Shown: positions 1-10,094, counted from the stretch's first letter. The stretch: 64,000 bases of DNA from Paenibacillus phyllosphaerae (GCF_014192105.1 NZ_JACHXK010000001.1:186001-250000), one strand, 5' to 3'. Numbers and translations are program-made. The notes: a model not told the origin generated them from the letters alone.

Positions 1-650
1 CCCTGCATGCCTATAGCGAGGCCGATCGTGTCCGGCTTGCCGTTCTGATCGGGATCATCTGTTGTAAAGGCTTTCAAAACGGTGTAAAGCTCATCGATCG
101 TCTTCGGCGGCTGCAGACCCAGATTCGTCAGCCAATCCTGCCGCATCATCAGGCCGAAACGGGCCAGATCGCGCTGACGGTATAACCCGTATACCTTGCC
201 GTCGATGGAGACGTTATTCAGGACAATCTCCGACATCTTGCTCAAGTTCGGATAGTCTTGGAGATACGGACCAATCTCCCAGAACATCCCGCTTCGGACC
301 CCGTTCACGATATAGGAAGCTTTCGGCTCAAGCGCGACGAAAGTTTTCGGAAGCTCGCCAGAGGCAACGGTAGCGCTCAGCTTATCGGTATACGTGGTGG
401 AAGGCACCCATGAAACCGTCAGCTTGGTATTGGTGTTCGCCTCCAGCTGCTTCAGCACGGCGCTGTCCTTCGGCATCTGCTCCGGGCTGTAGGTTGGGAG
501 CATCATGGTGAGTTGCAGCGGTCCCTCTTCGCCGGGATTGCCGCTGGACTGGTTGCCCTGATTATTCTCTCCGCAAGCGGTAAGCGCCAAGGTGAAGGTG
601 AGCAGCAAAGCCCCCGCGTTCATCATACGTTTCCGTTTTGTTCTGACCAT
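1..650 (-). CDS. Extracellular sugar-binding lipoprotein of ABC importer (3' end cut off)
   Basis: Binding protein of an ABC sugar importer, anchored outside the membrane by lipid. The protein starts at 650 (ATG) behind a GGGAGG ribosome site and begins with a lysine/arginine-rich signal peptide ending in an LTAC lipobox (Cys26), followed by an Asn/Ser/Gly-rich linker as in LplA/YtcQ-type proteins. About 216 residues are visible; the C-terminal part lies before base 1. It follows two permease genes in transcription order (LplB-like, YtcP-like), 36 bases after the second, so it is the third gene of a classic importer operon. The sugar is not readable from sequence; the surrounding genes suggest a plant cell-wall oligosaccharide (inference). 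Confidence 0.85.
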   Translation of the reverse strand, partial: MVRTKRKRMMNAGALLLTFTLALTACGENNQGNQSSGNPGEEGPLQLTMMLPTYSPEQMPKDSAVLKQLEANTNTKLTVSWVPSTTYTDKLSATVASGELPKTFVALEPKASYIVNGVRSGMFWEIGPYLQDYPNLSKMSEIVLNNVSIDGKVYGLYRQRDLARFGLMMRQDWLTNLGLQPPKTIDELYTVLKAFTTDDPDQNGKPDTIGLAIGMQ

Positions 651-686
651 ACCTGTATCCTCCCTTTTCCTGGTTCTATTATATCT

Positions 687-1565
687 TCATCCCTTAACCG
701 AGCCCAGTAGTACCCCCTTGGCAAAATGCTTCTGCAAGAACGGGTAGACGAGCAGGATCGGAAGAGTGGAGACCACAATGACCGCCATTTTGACCGCCTG
801 ATCCGGCGGAGGCACTTCCGATTCCATCGCGGTGGAGTCGCCGATGCCGCCCAAAGCCAGTATCACGATCTGCCTGAGCAGCACCTGAATGGGCCACTTG
901 GTATTGTCATTTATGTACAGCACGGCGTTAAAAAACGTATTCCAATGCCCCACCGCATAAAACAACGCGAAGGTCGCGATAGCGGGCATCGACAAGGGCA
1001 GGACGATTCGCAAGAAAATGCCCAGGTCGTTACATCCGTCGATCTTGGCCGATTCCTCCAGGCCATCCGGCAGCTGCTGGAAGAAATTGCGGATAATGAT
1101 CAAGTTAAAGGCGCTGATAGCGCCGGGGATCAGCAAGGACCAGTAGGTATCGATCATTCCGAGCTGCTTGACGACGAGGAACGTGGGGATCATCCCACCG
1201 CTGAACAGCATCGAGAACACGACGAGCATCAGAATCGGCTTGCGGAAATCCATGTCCCTCCGGGCCAGCGGATACGCCATCAGACAAGTGAAGAACAGAT
1301 TGATGAGCGTTCCCGCAACGGTAATGAACACGGTCACCAGCAAACTTCTAACCAGCGTCTGGGTCGAAAAAATATATTTGTACGCATCCAGCGAGAACTC
1401 CGTCGGGAACAGAATGAACCCGCGCGTCAACAACTCCTTCTGCGTCGCGAATGAACCCGCAATGACATAGATAAAAGGGATGACGGTGATGAGCGCGAAC
1501 GCAAAGAGCATGGCGGCATTCACGCCGTCGAATAGCCGGCTTCCCCAGCTTTGCTTAATCGGCAT
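687..1565 (-). CDS. Carbohydrate ABC transporter permease, YtcP-like
   Basis: Inner-membrane permease of a sugar importer, 292 residues. The start at 1565 is chosen because a strong GAAGGAGG site precedes it; the open frame runs 102 codons further up, but that part overlaps the previous permease gene and is not protein-like. About six hydrophobic segments are visible. The family's cytoplasmic ATPase-contact loop is present around 'EESAKIDGCNDLGIF', and the C-terminus 'KGVLLGSVKG' is typical of YtcP/LplC proteins. It partners the permease at 1586-2485 and the lipoprotein at 1-650. No ATPase is encoded here; such importers in Bacillaceae and Paenibacillaceae commonly share an MsmX-type ATPase encoded elsewhere (family knowledge). 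Confidence 0.9.
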   Translation of the reverse strand: MPIKQSWGSRLFDGVNAAMLFAFALITVIPFIYVIAGSFATQKELLTRGFILFPTEFSLDAYKYIFSTQTLVRSLLVTVFITVAGTLINLFFTCLMAYPLARRDMDFRKPILMLVVFSMLFSGGMIPTFLVVKQLGMIDTYWSLLIPGAISAFNLIIIRNFFQQLPDGLEESAKIDGCNDLGIFLRIVLPLSMPAIATFALFYAVGHWNTFFNAVLYINDNTKWPIQVLLRQIVILALGGIGDSTAMESEVPPPDQAVKMAVIVVSTLPILLVYPFLQKHFAKGVLLGSVKG

Positions 1566-1585
1566 AACGGTGTAACCCTCCTTCT

Positions 1586-2485
1586 CTAATAGATGCCTTC
1601 TTCTCCGAATTTCTTGGCTAATCGATTCGCCAAGACAACGAGAATCAAGCCGACGATGGACTTGAACAAGCCTACCGCCGTACTGAAGCTGTATTGTCCC
1701 TGGCTGATGCCGACGGCGTACACATACGTATCGAATACTTCGCCGACCTCGCGGTTCATGGCGTTCAGCATCAGGAAGATTTGCTCGAACCCCGTATCCA
1801 GGAAGTGGCCGAGCCGAAGGATAAGCAGAATAATAATCGTGCTGCGAATCGCCGGAAGCGTAATATGCCATAGTTGGCGAAGGCGGTTCGCGCCATCCAT
1901 CCGGGCGGCTTCATACAGCTGCGGGTCCACGCCGGACAAGGCGGCAAGGAAAATGATCGTCCCCCAGCCGGTCTCCTTCCACATCACCTCTGTCGTGATA
2001 ATGGTCCGGAACCATTCGTTGCTCACGAGGAAGGTGACCTTCTCCCCGCCCAGCTTCTCCAGCAAGACATTGATGAATCCGCCTTCCGTCGTGAGGAACA
2101 TGTAGGCAATGCCGACGACGACGACCCAAGACATGAAGTGAGGAATGTACACGAGCGTCTGAACGATCCGCTTGGATAATTCATGCCGCAGCTCGTTGAG
2201 CATCAACGCGACAAGGATGGGCAGCGGGAAGAAGAACAGAATGTTATATAAGGCGAGAATGAAGGTATTGCGGAACAAGACGATAAAGTTCGGATCGCTG
2301 AAGAGACGGTCGAAGTGCTTGAATCCGACGAACGGGCTATCCCAGAAGCCCAGATACGGCTGATAGTCCTTGAATGCGATGAAGATGCCGTACATCGGCC
2401 AATATTTAAAAATAAGAAAATACAATAGCCCTGGCAGGACCATCAAATAAAGCCAGCGGTTTCGCATCAATCTGGCAATCAGCAT
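1586..2485 (-). CDS. Carbohydrate ABC transporter permease, LplB-like
   Basis: First gene of the importer operon, 299 residues. ATG at 2485 is chosen over 2545 because a GGAAGG site stands just upstream of it. The N-terminal helix runs into 'FKYWPMYGIFIAFKDY', a signature of LplB-type permeases. The EAA loop around 'YEAARMDGANRLRQLW' is the expected contact with the ATPase. The C-terminus 'KKFGEEGIY' is typical. It forms a heterodimeric channel with the YtcP-like protein encoded 20 bases downstream. No dedicated regulator lies beside this operon in the window. Confidence 0.9.
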   Translation of the reverse strand: MLIARLMRNRWLYLMVLPGLLYFLIFKYWPMYGIFIAFKDYQPYLGFWDSPFVGFKHFDRLFSDPNFIVLFRNTFILALYNILFFFPLPILVALMLNELRHELSKRIVQTLVYIPHFMSWVVVVGIAYMFLTTEGGFINVLLEKLGGEKVTFLVSNEWFRTIITTEVMWKETGWGTIIFLAALSGVDPQLYEAARMDGANRLRQLWHITLPAIRSTIIILLILRLGHFLDTGFEQIFLMLNAMNREVGEVFDTYVYAVGISQGQYSFSTAVGLFKSIVGLILVVLANRLAKKFGEEGIY

Positions 2486-2783
2486 GAGCTTTCCTTCCTT
2501 TCGGCTCCTCTTGTACAACCAGCTGGTTGAATCTGGTTTCATCATAGAGAATAGGGAGGGTTGCCGTCGATAGTCCTGCCTTGCTTAGATGATCGCCGCC
2601 GCATGCCGACAAGGCCGCCGAATCCGGGAATAGTCATTAGTTGCGGTCATTGTTATAAGCTCACATGAGCTGCAATCATTATATTCACGTAGCTATTATT
2701 GGAACTCGGAGCACCCTTGCCTACCACTTCGATCCGGATTGTTAGGGTTGTAAGGTACCCGGTTTTCGCAAGACTCAAGTAGC
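2486..2783. other. Intergenic region upstream of the 2485 operon
   Basis: About 300 bases without a gene. It should hold the promoter of the 1-2485 operon, but I see no convincing -35/-10 pair. Two perfect short palindromes stand out: 2516-2529 (CAACC-AGCT-GGTTG), close to the start of the operon, and 2658-2671 (AGCTCA-CA-TGAGCT). Either could be an operator; neither has further support. Confidence 0.3.
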
Positions 2784-3774
2784 TTATTCATTTGCTAGAG
2801 ACTTCCTTAAGGTTGCAATAATAACGCTTACTGCCTCTGCCCGCGTAGTCATCTCTTTGGGAGCAAAACGGTGATTCTCTTTGCCTCTCATTAAACCAGC
2901 CTTGGCGGCGGTGGCTATATAGGATCTGGCCCAGGCTGAGATTTGTTCATGATCTGCGTAATCCGTTATGCCGGTATTGGGTTTAACCAGGTTAATCGAT
3001 CGGATGATGACAGCAGCCATCTCCTCTCTTGTAATCAGGGCATTGGGTCGGAACGTCCCATCCGGATAGCCAGTCATCCAGTGCTCTCGGACAACAGCTT
3101 CGACCGCGGTTGCCGCCCATAATGGAATATCATCAGAGAAGATTGGAGAACTGCTGACCTCGACTTTGGTTTGTTGCGCATTCGCCAGCATTACAGCAAA
3201 TTCAGCACGACGCGTGACGCCTTTACCAGGTTTAAAAGTGCCGTCTGGGTAGCCCTTCACAACACCTTGTCCGACCGCGTTAATAATGGCTGCCTCTGCC
3301 CAATGACCGGCTATATCCGTAAATTTGCCGGGTGCTTATTCGTGCTTCAACCTTGGCCTCCGGATCAATCGTTTGTAGATCTAAGTATGAATTTACAAGT
3401 TTCATCTGGGTTAACCGCAGCATGGTCCTCCCTGTACTTATTTTCTTGAAAATCAAAGTTGCAAGCTTGGCCTTGCCATTCAAGCCAGGAACGCTGCCTG
3501 TAAAAGGATTAACGAAGAAACCAGTTAGACCTGTGCTGGATGATAGAAATTGTACAAGTGCAGGGTCATAGGAGAGCACGATATCATAAGCATACATATC
3601 CGTTAAATTGTCAGCTGCTACTGTCAATTCGATGCTGTCATCTTGGTCTGTCAGTTCCAGCTTGACCGAGGGCATGGGATTCCCGGCTGCGGCTGCCTCG
3701 GATATCGGTAAAGCGGTATACATCATCACAAGGAGTAGACATGTAAGCCAAAACTGCCAGTTGTGCCTTGTCAT
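2784..3774 (-). pseudogene. SLH-anchored cohesin protein, broken by a one-base frameshift
   Basis: Reads as one secreted cell-surface anchor split in two frames. The first part (3774 down to about 3332) has a signal peptide and one cohesin-type domain with the family pattern 'MYAYDIVLSYDPALVQF'. The second part (about 3330 down to 2784) carries three SLH motifs. The first SLH starts 'KFTDIAGHWAEAA' in the +1 frame and continues through 'VVKGYPDGTFKPG'; the others contain 'TGYPDGTFRP' and 'RFAPKEMTTRAEA'. Dropping one base from the GGG run at 3330-3332 joins cohesin to SLH in frame ('ISTGKFTDIAGH'). SLH motifs bind pyruvylated cell-wall polymer (family knowledge). It lies 71 bases downstream of a dockerin-bearing galactanase gene. 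It may be a true mutation, a phase-variable slip or a sequencing error. Confidence 0.85.
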
Positions 3775-3804
3775 ATGAGAAGCCTCCTCAAAATATAAAG
3801 AGAT

Positions 3805-3832
3805 ACATGCCTGGTCAGACGACCAGGCATGT
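3805..3832 (-). terminator. Hairpin after the GH53 galactanase gene
   Basis: Perfect 12-base inverted repeat with a 4-base loop (3805-3816 against 3821-3832), 13 bases past the galactanase stop. There is no clean U-run after the stem on the minus strand, so it may stop transcription only partly and let some read-through reach the SLH-cohesin gene, whose GAGGAGG ribosome site follows. Confidence 0.65.
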
Positions 3833-3845
3833 AAGTGATAAGGGG

Positions 3846-6800
3846 TTATTCAATTCCCGCCAGCCAATTGCCAATAATCATGCGGGCAACAGCGGCAAGC
3901 TCTACAATCGTAATTTGACCGTTGCCGAACAAATCGGCTTTCTCCACTTTACTCCAATCCGCATCCGTCGATTTGGTGTTATAGTATTTGGCTATGATCG
4001 CCAGATCACGAATCGTTACGCTCGTTTGTCCTGGTACAAGCGTAATAATTTGGCTAGAGAACGTGATTTGCGCAGCCGACAATACGGTTGTCGCCGAATC
4101 CACCTCGGATTGCGTTACTTGTTCGTCGTTGTATACCGCCTTAGCGGCTTGAACGGCTACTTGAAGTGCATCGATTACTGATTGCGGGTATTGGCCAATC
4201 TTGCTGCCTGCCACCGCTTGGTCCAGTTTACTATGCGCAGCCGCTATCGCCGTGTTAAGCGCTTCTTTATTGGCGGATGGTACTTGTACTTGGATCTTGC
4301 TGTTATTGAATGTATCGACAGCAACGTTCAACACTGTCGTTGCATCATTAAGTTCTTCTTGCGTAGCTTCCGCAGCGTCCCTGACCGCAGCTGCGGCACT
4401 AATTGCATTCTCCAATGCTATCTTGGCGTTTACTGGATATTGGCCAGGAGAAGAACCGATTGGCGCATTGGCAAGGAGCTGTTGCGCGTTCGTGATGGCG
4501 CTACTCAGTCCGGACTTATCGATACCAATTACCGTTTGTACAAAGTTCTGTACTGCGCTATTGAGCGCGTTGACAGCAGCATACACAATATTTTGAGTTG
4601 CGGTATCATCGTCTGCGACAGCTTGAGCCGCTTCAATTGCGGATAAAAGTATCGCTTTCGTACCAGTCGGGTATTGGCCGACCATCGTACCTTCTACAGC
4701 CGACTCATGCAGCGCTTGAGCCGAAGCAATCGTACTGATCAAAGCGGCTTTATCCGCCAGCTTCACTTCAATCCCCCATGTCGCATCCGAGGTGTTGACA
4801 CTTATGTCCCCTTCGCTGTGAGCTACAACAAAATCAGACAACGATATGTTAGCCGTGCCGGCCGATGCGTCCGATTTAGCCTTCCCGTGCAGCCTAACAA
4901 GCTCGCTGCTTCCAGAGAGGTTGTTATCAGACGTACTCAGCATCAGGATCAAGATTTGCCCAATATCAGCTTTTATGCCTGTACCGATAATTTGCATATC
5001 TGATGCTAATGATTCAATGGCTCCGTCATCTATTACCAACTGATTGTCTTCATTTTGTTTTGTAGGGAATACAAGCTTCTCCGGATCATAATTCAGAACC
5101 AGACGAAGCGAATTGTAGTCCCGATCTAAACCTTGAAGTGTGACTTTGATATCCACATTATTATCAACGACTATGGATGCAGGGCCGATTAAGGATGCCG
5201 TAGGTTCGGTTGGCTCTGCCTCTGCGCTTACCGTAATGACGCTTGTTGCCGTAAATGCACCATCGGTCGACGTCACCATAATGACCGCAGAGCCTTCTCC
5301 TGCAGCCGTCACCAATCCGTTTGCATCAACGGTAGCGACTGCTGCATTGCTTGTTGACCAGTTGACCGTTTTATTGCTGGCTTCTTGTGGTAGAACCTTC
5401 GCTTGCAGCTGGGTCGTTTCTCCTACCGATAACTCCGCAGAATCAGGGTTTACCGTTATACCTGTTACTGCAATACCTGAAGCAGTGACGTGGACCTCGA
5501 TACTTGCTGAGAACTCGTTGCCTCCAGGCAGATATGTATAAGAATCGACGGTTAGTGAAATTTGCGCCGTACCTACTCCAGTCGCCGTTACTTCTCCGGT
5601 AACCGCGTCGATTGCCGCGACTTCCGGGTTATTGGATGACCACGCAATAGACTTGTAATCCGCGTTGCCCTGGAAAATACTCGCCGAAAGCTGTTCCTTC
5701 TCCCCAAGCACCAGAGCAAGACGATCATCGTCAATCGGAAGTCCATTATGCTGTATACCGATTCCTTCAACAATAATAGGAACCTTGACGCCAATCGTTT
5801 GACTTGCCGTAACGCCGGACTTGGCCGTTAACGTAATAACGGAGGTGTCGACCGTCTCTCCTTGAGCCCCCTCCAGGATTGCTGCCGTTACATTCCCATT
5901 ATGATCCACCGTAACTGCGTCAGGATTGGAGCTGGACCAAGTCAGCCGCGGATCGGCATTGACCGGTGTGATCACTGCAGTCAGAGTTACGGAATCGCCA
6001 ATAATCAACTTGGAAGGAACATGTTGCAGCGTAATGCTCTCTACCGGCGCGACATATTTGCCATATACCTTGAAGTCATAGATACCGGTATATTGCTGCG
6101 CCGTCCCTTTCTTCTGTACTGTATTGACGGTCAGCTTGACATAACGCGCATACACGCCTGCCGGGAACGGATCCGTTGTCGACACTTTGTAAGCCTGCGC
6201 TGTATCGTACGAGCTGACAATATCGTTGTGGTTGATAATTCTCGTGAAATTCGTGCCGTCCTCGGACACGCTGACTTCAAAATCGCTTGCAGCCCACGAA
6301 TAGACTCTCGTAGCATCAATGAGAGCCGTCTGCCCCAAATCGACCGTCAACGTTGCGCCATACGTATACGAGTTCGGCGACCATGCCGACGTGTCACTGT
6401 TATCCACCGCGCTTGATGCGGAATAAGAGGAGCCGGTTTTACTAGCTGTGACGCTTTTGCCCAGCGACAAGACGTTCGTCACCGTGACAACAGAGTCCGC
6501 CGTGTAGCCGCCATCATCCGTCGTGACTGTAATAGAAGCTGTACCAGCTTTCAGAGCGAATACCTTGCCGTTACCGTCAACCGTGGCCACCTGCGGATCG
6601 CTGGAGCTCCATTGTACGTTCGGGTTGTCCGCTGAATCCGGCGTAATGACCGCTGTCAACTGCGTCATCTTTCCGGCGTCCATTGTTACCGCCGGAGGAT
6701 CAATGGCGACGCCCGTTACGTTCAGAACATCCGCGACGATAACCGGTATCGTCACCGTTGCCCCGCCGTCATTCGCAGCGACCGTAAGTGTCGTCTCGCC

Positions 6801-9800
6801 ATTGCCGACAGCCGTAACGGTTCCATCGCCGCTAACCGTTGCAACGGAGGCGTTACCCGTCGTCCAGGTCAAACTCTTATCCTTGGCATCCGCCGGTAAT
6901 ATGGTTGCCGTAAGGGTCTCCGTGTCGCCCGTGCGAAGCCGCAGCGAATTCTTGTTCAGCGTAATCAACTCGGTCGGCACGTCGATGACCGTAACGGCAG
7001 CTTCGGCCGTCCTGCCGCCATCCTCGGTTGTTACCGTAATGATCGCTTGACCTACACCCTTGGCCGTAACAAGTCCCGTGCTGCTCACGGCTGCAATGTC
7101 TTCATCAGAGGAAGCCCAGGTTACGCCTTGATAAGAGGCATCCGATGGAGCAATGACCGCAGTCAGCTGCTTCGTTCTGCCTACCCCAAGCTGCACGTTA
7201 GCCGTATCCAGCGTAACGGCGTCCACCGGAACCTTCGTTACCGTCAGTTCAAACTGCTTGGAAGCAGAGCCATCCATCGCCGAAGCCGTAATCGTCGCGG
7301 CCCCTTCCTTCTTCGCGATCACCGTAACGCCCGATGTCACATTACTTTGCTGATAAAGCGTACCCGGCTTGCCGGTTTGGACTGGTTCTCCCAGGAATCC
7401 GGCAACCCCAGGATCGGATGAAGTAAATTTGATCACTTGATTCGTTGCGGCTGTAGGCAGTGTGGCTTGCAAGACGGATCGCTCCCCGATATCTAGCGAC
7501 ATCGTTTCTGCCGTAAGTCCGCTCCCGCTCAGCGTTAACGATCCGGCTGGTGTTGCCGGCGTCACCGTCACTGTGCTTGTATCCGTGAATCCTCCGTCTT
7601 CGGTCTCTACCGTAATGGTAGCCGTACCTGACGAAACGCCTTTCACAATGCCGGCGGCATTGACCGTGGCGACGGAAGGATCAGATGACGTCCATCTCCG
7701 GTTTGCATTCGTGACCTGATCGGCAGGAGCAACCGTGGCCAAAAGCTGCTTCGATTGGCCGGCTACGACGGTCGTAATCTTCTCCTTCATGGCAATGCCC
7801 GTTACAGGCGATGGCGTCACCGCATAAGAAGCCGTATTGAATGCAAGCTGACCATCCAACGGCTTTGCAAGCGGCTTTCCTCTCCATAAATAAGCATAGG
7901 TCCCGTCAACTGCATGGCCGTCGTGGGTAAACAACGTCCGGTCGCCTACATCATTTCCCCACTGATGACCTTTCGGACCCGGCAGATACGGGCTGTTCTC
8001 GCTGTATTCTCCTTCGTACCCGTCCCCTTTCTCAATCCATTCCGCGGCCCAGTAGAAGAAGCCGACCTGCTGACCCGTAGGATTCGGTACATCCCGCAAT
8101 GTCTGCATATAATCGATCAGCCAGTTGTATTGGCCACGCTCCGACTTCTCGTAATAGCCGTTCGTGGTACTCGATCCGTTCGGCACTTCAGGGGTGTAAT
8201 CAGCTGAAGTGTAGCTGAAGCCCGTCTCTACGAAAATCACATCTTTATCCGGCCACTTCGCGAGATTGTTAGACAGCATACTGTAGAGCGAGCCTGTCGG
8301 CCGACCGCCGTACAAGGAATAATCCTGTCCATCCCACGTAATACCCGCATTCGTATTGGCATCGAACCAGGAATTGGTGGAAGCCGGATCATAACCGTTG
8401 TTCAGATGAAGATGCCCACGCATCGCCGGCGACACGTCCTTCATCGCCTGGTAAGCCGCATTAATCAGCTTCGCAAATCCTGCGCGGGTGTTCGACCAGA
8501 TCTTCCCATCATCCCAGACGATGCCCGAGTTCTCCTCGTTGCCGATTTTTACGAAGTCTGGTTCTACGCCGGCCTCTGTCATACCTTCCAAAAAATCGAA
8601 GTTGTAATTATACATCGTCGTCTGCAGCTGCTCCAGATTTTGATTCTCCCAAGCCAGCGGCTTGGTAGCTTTTCCCGAGCTCATCCAACCGTCGCTGTAG
8701 TGGAAAGAAGCCATGAACTTCATGTGATGGGCCTTCGCCCGCTCTGCCAATTCGATGGTATCATCCTTATCGAAGTATCCGGGAAGCATGCTGTAGGTTG
8801 AACTCGAACCTTTAGTCAGATTACCCGCTTGTACGAAGGTCATCGGAATAACGGCGTTTACGCCCCGATTTTGCATGATATCAAAGAAGTCTTGGCGTAC
8901 CCCATTGGCATAATAGTGGCCGTTGAAATCCTCAATTGACGGCACAAACGAAATATCGACGCCTTTAATAATGGTGTCATCCAGCTCGAACAGGTCTACG
9001 CTGTCAACGATAGCGGAGCCTGCTCCGGCATTCTCGAGGGCTAGCATCCCTTGCGTCTCGCCTGCTCCTGTCTTGAAACCGACAGTCAACAGGGAATAGT
9101 CCGTCGTGGCGGAAGGTGCGCTTCGCGCGTTATCGATATCGGCTATACCGATCTTCACTAGGCCGTCCGTCTGTTTGACCTTGGCCCGAACGGAAGCGAT
9201 ATAACTCGTATTTGGCTTTAAGGGCACCTGCTGCGTAACTTTCGCACCTGCCACCAGATTAAGCGCTTTCAATCCGGCATCAACTTCAATACCCGCTATG
9301 ACGGCTTCGCCAGTGGCCGACCAGCCGTTCAGATCCTGCTCGAATCCCCAGTTCCGAACCGGATTGTGATCGCTCAGCACCAGCGTGAACGAAGCATCGT
9401 CCATTGACAATGTCATGCCGGCCGTCGCGTTCTGAAGGTACAGGCCAATCGTCGCCTGGCCATTATAGGAAATGACATTGCGCATCACGATTTGAACCCA
9501 GCCATCCGCGTTCGGGTAACCGTTTACATAAGCGCGCATAACCGGTGCTCCCGTATTCTTCGCTTCCAGATAGGCGGACTGATCCGGCCCGGAAGCGACG
9601 GCAGCCTTATAGGCGCTTGTTTTCACCCAGGCGCTGAAGGTATAAGTACCTTGCTCGAGCCCGGTGAAGGTTTGATAAACCCCAGCTGCAGGATTATCGA
9701 AAGAACCCGTCTTACTCGTCGACGCAACTTTGACTGAATAAGCACCTGCCTTGCTTGAAGCCTGCGTCGTAACTGTACCGTTTGTCGTAATCGTCTTCCA

Positions 9801-9989
9801 CCCGGTTGGCGTGGCGGTTACTGCCGCATCACTTTCGAAACCGGGATTGGCTAGAAGGTTACTGCTTGGAGCCGCCGCGTAAGCTGCTGGTATCCGCTTC
9901 GGGTTCATAATTCCCGTGAAGCTTGCCGCCAGCATAACCATCGTTAACATGACAATGAACCCTTTTCTTAAACCTCTTCTTATTCCCAT
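3846..9989 (-). CDS. Giant secreted GH53 endo-beta-1,4-galactanase with cohesin, FIVAR and dockerin-like modules
   Basis: Secreted enzyme of 2047 residues that cuts beta-1,4-galactan (pectin side chains). The start at 9989 is set by a GAGGGAGG site; upstream codons overlap the promoter. Order: signal peptide 1-38; two jelly-roll CBM-like domains about 41-205 and 206-338; GH53 barrel about 341-730 with acid/base Glu485 ('KIGNEENSG') and nucleophile Glu588 ('VIFVETG'); Ig-like Big2 domains about 727-1172; F5/8 type C domain about 1173-1312; three more Big2 to about 1588; cohesin about 1595-1742; three FIVAR repeats, each with a 'GQYP' motif, 1745-1982; dockerin-like tail 1985-2040. In the tail the first calcium loop lacks its Asp residues and the second ('ADLFGNGQITIVEL') is partly kept. 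It is a close paralogue of the protein at 45272-51490. Carrying both cohesin and dockerin suggests assembly on the cell surface (inference). Confidence 0.9.
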   Translation of the reverse strand: MGIRRGLRKGFIVMLTMVMLAASFTGIMNPKRIPAAYAAAPSSNLLANPGFESDAAVTATPTGWKTITTNGTVTTQASSKAGAYSVKVASTSKTGSFDNPAAGVYQTFTGLEQGTYTFSAWVKTSAYKAAVASGPDQSAYLEAKNTGAPVMRAYVNGYPNADGWVQIVMRNVISYNGQATIGLYLQNATAGMTLSMDDASFTLVLSDHNPVRNWGFEQDLNGWSATGEAVIAGIEVDAGLKALNLVAGAKVTQQVPLKPNTSYIASVRAKVKQTDGLVKIGIADIDNARSAPSATTDYSLLTVGFKTGAGETQGMLALENAGAGSAIVDSVDLFELDDTIIKGVDISFVPSIEDFNGHYYANGVRQDFFDIMQNRGVNAVIPMTFVQAGNLTKGSSSTYSMLPGYFDKDDTIELAERAKAHHMKFMASFHYSDGWMSSGKATKPLAWENQNLEQLQTTMYNYNFDFLEGMTEAGVEPDFVKIGNEENSGIVWDDGKIWSNTRAGFAKLINAAYQAMKDVSPAMRGHLHLNNGYDPASTNSWFDANTNAGITWDGQDYSLYGGRPTGSLYSMLSNNLAKWPDKDVIFVETGFSYTSADYTPEVPNGSSTTNGYYEKSERGQYNWLIDYMQTLRDVPNPTGQQVGFFYWAAEWIEKGDGYEGEYSENSPYLPGPKGHQWGNDVGDRTLFTHDGHAVDGTYAYLWRGKPLAKPLDGQLAFNTASYAVTPSPVTGIAMKEKITTVVAGQSKQLLATVAPADQVTNANRRWTSSDPSVATVNAAGIVKGVSSGTATITVETEDGGFTDTSTVTVTPATPAGSLTLSGSGLTAETMSLDIGERSVLQATLPTAATNQVIKFTSSDPGVAGFLGEPVQTGKPGTLYQQSNVTSGVTVIAKKEGAATITASAMDGSASKQFELTVTKVPVDAVTLDTANVQLGVGRTKQLTAVIAPSDASYQGVTWASSDEDIAAVSSTGLVTAKGVGQAIITVTTEDGGRTAEAAVTVIDVPTELITLNKNSLRLRTGDTETLTATILPADAKDKSLTWTTGNASVATVSGDGTVTAVGNGETTLTVAANDGGATVTIPVIVADVLNVTGVAIDPPAVTMDAGKMTQLTAVITPDSADNPNVQWSSSDPQVATVDGNGKVFALKAGTASITVTTDDGGYTADSVVTVTNVLSLGKSVTASKTGSSYSASSAVDNSDTSAWSPNSYTYGATLTVDLGQTALIDATRVYSWAASDFEVSVSEDGTNFTRIINHNDIVSSYDTAQAYKVSTTDPFPAGVYARYVKLTVNTVQKKGTAQQYTGIYDFKVYGKYVAPVESITLQHVPSKLIIGDSVTLTAVITPVNADPRLTWSSSNPDAVTVDHNGNVTAAILEGAQGETVDTSVITLTAKSGVTASQTIGVKVPIIVEGIGIQHNGLPIDDDRLALVLGEKEQLSASIFQGNADYKSIAWSSNNPEVAAIDAVTGEVTATGVGTAQISLTVDSYTYLPGGNEFSASIEVHVTASGIAVTGITVNPDSAELSVGETTQLQAKVLPQEASNKTVNWSTSNAAVATVDANGLVTAAGEGSAVIMVTSTDGAFTATSVITVSAEAEPTEPTASLIGPASIVVDNNVDIKVTLQGLDRDYNSLRLVLNYDPEKLVFPTKQNEDNQLVIDDGAIESLASDMQIIGTGIKADIGQILILMLSTSDNNLSGSSELVRLHGKAKSDASAGTANISLSDFVVAHSEGDISVNTSDATWGIEVKLADKAALISTIASAQALHESAVEGTMVGQYPTGTKAILLSAIEAAQAVADDDTATQNIVYAAVNALNSAVQNFVQTVIGIDKSGLSSAITNAQQLLANAPIGSSPGQYPVNAKIALENAISAAAAVRDAAEATQEELNDATTVLNVAVDTFNNSKIQVQVPSANKEALNTAIAAAHSKLDQAVAGSKIGQYPQSVIDALQVAVQAAKAVYNDEQVTQSEVDSATTVLSAAQITFSSQIITLVPGQTSVTIRDLAIIAKYYNTKSTDADWSKVEKADLFGNGQITIVELAAVARMIIGNWLAGIE

Positions 9990-10019
9990 TAACTTCCCTC
10001 CCTCAAAATGGTCATCTTT

Positions 10020-10049
10020 ACTATAGATAGACCCCCTCTTGGCGCACAA
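10020..10049 (-). promoter_or_regulatory. Predicted sigma-A promoter of the GH53 gene
   Basis: On the minus strand: -35 TTGTGC (10044-10049), 18-base spacer, -10 TATAGT (10020-10025). The predicted transcript starts near 10013, about 24 bases before the start codon. The same boxes, 17 bases apart, precede the GH115 gene. Confidence 0.65.
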
Positions 10050-10094
10050 TAGACATCTTTCCGGCCATGCACCGATTTCCAAAACGCTTGACAC
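10050..10094 (-). promoter_or_regulatory. Conserved upstream element, probable activator site
   Basis: This block abuts the -35 box and is shared with the GH115 promoter (12348-12392). Over 47 aligned bases (10048-10094 against 12346-12392) 38 are identical, including the core GGTGCATG on the minus strand. The position next to -35 fits an AraC-type activator. The nearest candidate is the AraC regulator at 12449-14689 (inference). Confidence 0.55.

Noticed and set aside
1566..1871. N-terminal extension of the YtcP-like permease
   Set aside because: The open frame overlaps the LplB-like gene and its residues are not permease-like; a strong ribosome site selects 1565.
3846..9989. Ig-like (Big2) and FIVAR repeats as a sign of phage or adhesin
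   Set aside because: They are attached to complete GH53 barrels and are common in Paenibacillus exoenzymes; no phage genes are near.
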